8,122 nucleotides of DNA from Clostridia bacterium (GTDB lineage: Bacteria > Bacillota_A > Clostridia > Oscillospirales > CAG-272), in assembly GCA_017462445.1 (NCBI GenBank), contig JAFTRB010000235.1:1-8122 (forward strand), in the 5' to 3' direction. How positions within the stretch are numbered: position 1 is the stretch's first letter; each line of letters begins with the position of its first letter. The position numbers were made by a program, and so were the translations under genes. The notes under the pieces are model-generated. The model saw nothing but the letters and a program-made list of their open reading frames with translations. It was not told the origin of the DNA and made no database searches. Below, piece by piece: positions 7,701-8,122 of this stretch.

Positions 7701-8122
7701 GTCATCAATAACCTCTCCGCTGACGGTATCAAGCGTAGCGCTGACAGATTTACCGCCCTGATTCGTGAGAGCCAGGCAATATTCGTGCCCGGTGGCTTCT
7801 CCGGCGGAGATGAGCCTGATGGCTCGGGTAAGTTCATTACCGCGTTCTTCCGTGGCGCATCGGTCAAGGAGGCTGTAACCGAGCTTCTCGATAAGCGAGA
7901 TGGCTTGATGTGCGGTATCTGCAATGGCTTCCAGGCTCTTGTAAAGCTTGGTCTTGTGCCCTACGGCAGAATAATCGACACCGACGAGACCTGTCCCACC
8001 CTGACCTTCAACAATATAGCCCGTCACCAGTCCAAGATAGTTCGCACAAGAATAGCCTCCAATATGTCTCCCTGGCTGTCGCTTTGCGAGGTTGGCGAGG
8101 TATACAATGTTCCCATCTCCCA
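4710..8122 (+). CDS. purL: Phosphoribosylformylglycinamidine synthase, single-chain (large) type, 3'-partial
   Basis: Converts FGAR, glutamine and ATP to FGAM (step 4). The frame is open from ATG 4710 to the window end: 1137 codons plus two bases. Layout: PurS-like N-terminal domain (about 1-150, with FLPGQFDQRADSAAQC); linker with DTYWSDHCRHTTF (216-228); first AIRS-like synthase half with NETHNHPTEIEPFGG (314-328), GGRTGRDGCGGATGSS (440-455) and NDFGAGGVS (498-506); second half with IGGKDSMSGSFE (766-777); then a class I glutaminase domain from about 967 with FPGTNCEYD (974-982) and nucleophile Cys1071 in GICNGFQ. The catalytic His and Glu come later in this family, in an HGEG motif; the final codon reads CA-, fitting that His. 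About 100 residues are probably missing, judging from the ~1,230-1,260 residues usual for this type. AGGA at 4698-4701 is 8 bases before the ATG. Synthase and glutaminase are fused, so separate PurS and PurQ should not be needed. Confidence 0.97.
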   Translation, partial: MVYRIYVEKKAGLDNEARALLSEISTFLGIEGVEKIRILNRYDAENITEELFNYAVGTVFSEPQLDDTYTELPMVDGATVFATEFLPGQFDQRADSAAQCIQLISQGEKPGIVSAKVYILYGAITDEELARIKKHVINPVESREASLDKPETIKAEYSIPTEVKTLDGFLEPDREGLVAFVSQYGLAMDADDIEFCQGYFRTEGRCPTITEIRMIDTYWSDHCRHTTFNTTVDSVHFEDPILEEAYNDYIEARRSLGRTKPINLMDIGTIAAKCLKKAGLLTKLDESEEINACTVKITVNVDGLEEPWLLLFKNETHNHPTEIEPFGGAATCIGGAIRDPLSGRSYVYGAMRLTGAADPLRPIGETLEGKLPQRKIVTTAAAGYSSYGNQIGLATGIVDEIYHDGYAAKHMEVGAVIAAAPAKNVRREVPADGDLVVLLGGRTGRDGCGGATGSSKSHNLKSLENCGAEVQKGNAPEERKIQRLFRNPEVSAMIKRCNDFGAGGVSVAIGELADGLDIDLNAVPKKYEGLDGTELAISESQERMAVVIEPENRERFLALADSENLEATVVAVVKAEPRLRMTWNGKVICDISREFLNSNGAEKHIDISTPKIEDFTKATPKSFTEGLMAVATDINCCSKRGLSERFDSTIGAGTVLMPFGGKYQRTPIQAMVHKISCEKAHTDTVSFMSWGYNPYISEKSPYHGAYLAVVESVCKLVSTGASYEDVYLTFQEYFEKPMKDPKRWGKPLSALLGAFKAQMELGVAAIGGKDSMSGSFEKLDVPPTLISFAVTTDNIKNVVSPEFKRAGNKVVILYPEYDGSGLPVTESLMENFRTVTSLMREGKVVSAYTPTVGGVAEAIIKMAMGNGFGFAFDKSVTLKSIFEYCYGAFILEFEGECNVGTALGTVTSDGAFTYGDDVIATERVFNAYEDKLESVYSCNIASPKKDIETVSYNATTRVSPAVKVARPKVLIPVFPGTNCEYDSAKAVEAAGAEAEIFVINNLSADGIKRSADRFTALIRESQAIFVPGGFSGGDEPDGSGKFITAFFRGASVKEAVTELLDKRDGLMCGICNGFQALVKLGLVPYGRIIDTDETCPTLTFNNIARHQSKIVRTRIASNMSPWLSLCEVGEVYNVPIS

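Noticed and set aside
6861..8027. Minus-strand open frame of 388 codons opposite purL
   Set aside because: Shadow in register with purL, which shows an unbroken set of FGAM synthase motifs through this region.
4710..8122. Separate purS, purL and purQ genes
   Set aside because: The frame is continuous from the PurS-like domain through both synthase halves to the glutaminase Cys, so it is one fused chain.
1..8122. A novel defence, mobile or RNA-based system
   Set aside because: All but 37 bases of the window lie in six recognisable purine genes; I saw no direct or inverted repeats, tRNA, integrase, transposase, CRISPR spacing or structured leader.

Overview
The window is one plus-strand segment of a de novo purine biosynthesis operon with no mobile, phage or defence content. 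Six genes are packed head to tail: purM (5' end cut off by the window), purN, a purO-type IMP cyclohydrolase, a stand-alone AICAR formyltransferase (the C-terminal half of a normal PurH), purD, and a large single-chain purL (3' end cut off). Junctions are a 7-base overlap (purM/purN) or gaps of 8, 10, 14 and 5 bases, so the genes are very probably co-transcribed and translationally coupled. No promoter, terminator, riboswitch, RNA gene, repeat or CRISPR array was seen, and no gene-free stretch exceeds 14 bases.

Organism: the single-chain PurL of the Clostridia/Lactobacillales type, the PurN with a Cys-Gly-Lys-Gly loop after the catalytic His, the GAGG-type ribosome binding sites and the order purM-purN-(purH slot)-purD-purL all suggest a member of the Clostridia (Bacillota), perhaps a gut Oscillospiraceae/Ruminococcaceae relative. 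The DNA is moderately GC-rich by eye. This placement is inference from gene families and layout; no marker gene is present.

How the genes work together: PurD joins glycine to phosphoribosylamine, PurN formylates GAR, PurL converts FGAR to FGAM, PurM closes the ring to AIR, the formyltransferase converts AICAR to FAICAR, and the cyclohydrolase closes FAICAR to IMP. PurF, PurE/K, PurC and PurB are not in the window; purE-purC-purF would be expected just upstream by analogy with clostridial pur operons.

The point most worth a second look is the purH slot. The usual bifunctional PurH is replaced by two adjacent genes: an archaeal-type (PurO family) cyclohydrolase and a detached formyltransferase whose sequence reads more like the C-terminal domain of eukaryotic ATIC than like E. 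coli PurH. The rest is ordinary housekeeping metabolism.
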